Assembly: GCA_023251535.1 (NCBI GenBank)
Contig: JAHEYP010000032.1
Span: 4,554-38,571 of the forward strand
DNA from: Bacteroidota bacterium
GTDB lineage: Bacteria; Bacteroidota; Bacteroidia; AKYH767-A; OLB10
Direction of reading: 5' to 3'
Length of the DNA: 34,018 bases
A program made the translations under genes and the position numbers. How positions within the stretch are numbered: the stretch's first letter is position 1; each line of letters opens with the position of its first letter. This document shows, one piece after another, positions 33,771-34,018 of this stretch. The notes beneath the pieces are model-generated. The model did no database searches. It was given only the letters and a program-made list of their open reading frames with translations, and was not told the origin of the DNA.

Positions 33771-33800
33771 AAAAAGCCTGAAGATTTCTTCGGGCTTTTT
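33771..33800 (+). terminator. Rho-independent terminator
   Basis: AAAAAGCCTGAAG (33771-33783) pairs with CTTCGGGCTTTTT (33788-33800) with one G-U pair and a 4-base loop, followed by more T-rich sequence, starting 4 bases after the stop of the HNH-like gene. Confidence 0.93.
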
Positions 33801-34018
33801 TATTTTAAGATGAATGATGATAGGCAATAGGCAATGGATTTGAATTTGGTACTTGACATAGGAGAGAGAGTCAATGACTGACTGAATGAATTAGAGAGTG
33901 CATGAATGTGTAACAGAACGAAATCTGAATTAGTGTAAAATGTATCTTTTCAAAGGACGAAAATACAGGTGTAGGATTTTTTTGAACTCGTTTGTAATAA
34001 AGAACCAATGAGAGATAA
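33801..34018. other. Window edge, no gene seen
   Basis: AT-rich intergenic DNA with imprecise short repeats (ATAGGCA twice near 33822, GACTGACT near 33875). No ORF, RNA or promoter was recognised with confidence. Confidence 0.4.

Noticed and set aside
1..34018. tRNA or rRNA genes
   Set aside because: No T-loop/acceptor combinations or rRNA signatures were recognised by eye; a tRNAscan-SE/barrnap run would settle it.

Overview
The window looks like an ordinary chromosomal stretch of a member of the Bacteroidota, at low-to-moderate GC. Signs seen in the sequence are type IX secretion (T9SS) C-terminal sorting domains, SprB-like and PKD repeats in huge surface proteins, short AT-rich leaders, and many upstream boxes of the Bacteroidota -7 form TAnnTTTG. 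The style of the surface proteins suggests Chitinophagales or a relative, but I cannot fix the genus. No rRNA, tRNA, prophage, transposase, cas gene or CRISPR array was recognised.

Layout. 1-1143: 3' part of a secreted SprB/IPT repeat protein. 1263-2414: PLP-dependent trans-sulfuration enzyme. 2533-6151: overlapping DUF2339/DUF3999 membrane-protein pair. 6199-10731 (-): 1510-residue secreted M4 metalloprotease with T9SS tail. 10956-12767: Kv-beta-like aldo/keto reductase and alpha/beta hydrolase, separated by a single in-frame stop codon. 12768-13259: long leader with a candidate structured RNA, then nrdA (13260-15710). 15956-17200: T9SS-sorted SGNH hydrolase with PKD domain. 17214-21340 (-): an unrecognised 177-residue protein, an M28 aminopeptidase with PA and PDZ domains, and lysS. 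21662-23808 (-): rpoN followed by a PAP2-like membrane protein. 24033-27635: short secreted protein plus a BNR/PKD surface protein. 27734-29119 (-): asnS. 29734-31659: dxs. 31663-32238 (-): purN. 32466-32855 (-): two tiny basic ORFs. 33216-33767: NUMOD4/HNH-like protein with a C-terminal HTH.

The most unusual content is a family of dispersed, structured intergenic repeats at three loci (about 21491-21660, 29319-29653, 32281-32494). Each copy has a nearly invariant core, AGAGCTGAAATAGCAC, held between two arms that differ between copies but remain complementary (for example CCATGCAGT/ACTGCATGG against CCCTAAAGT/ACTTTAGGG). Three of six copies carry a second 21-nt hairpin at exactly the same place in the right arm. 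A third small hairpin and heptamer runs (GAACCAT-like) complete the unit. The covarying arms argue for selection on, or copying through, a folded form. All three loci lie in the same orientation just upstream of a minus-strand housekeeping gene (lysS, asnS, purN).

Other candidates for unknown biology are the roughly 320-nt nrdA leader with nested helices and a possible pseudoknot, a 17-bp interrupted inverted repeat at the predicted 5' end of the rpoN transcript, and two secreted proteins sharing a C-terminal module that stops at the same point. All function calls rest on motif and family recognition by eye; no database or folding search was run.
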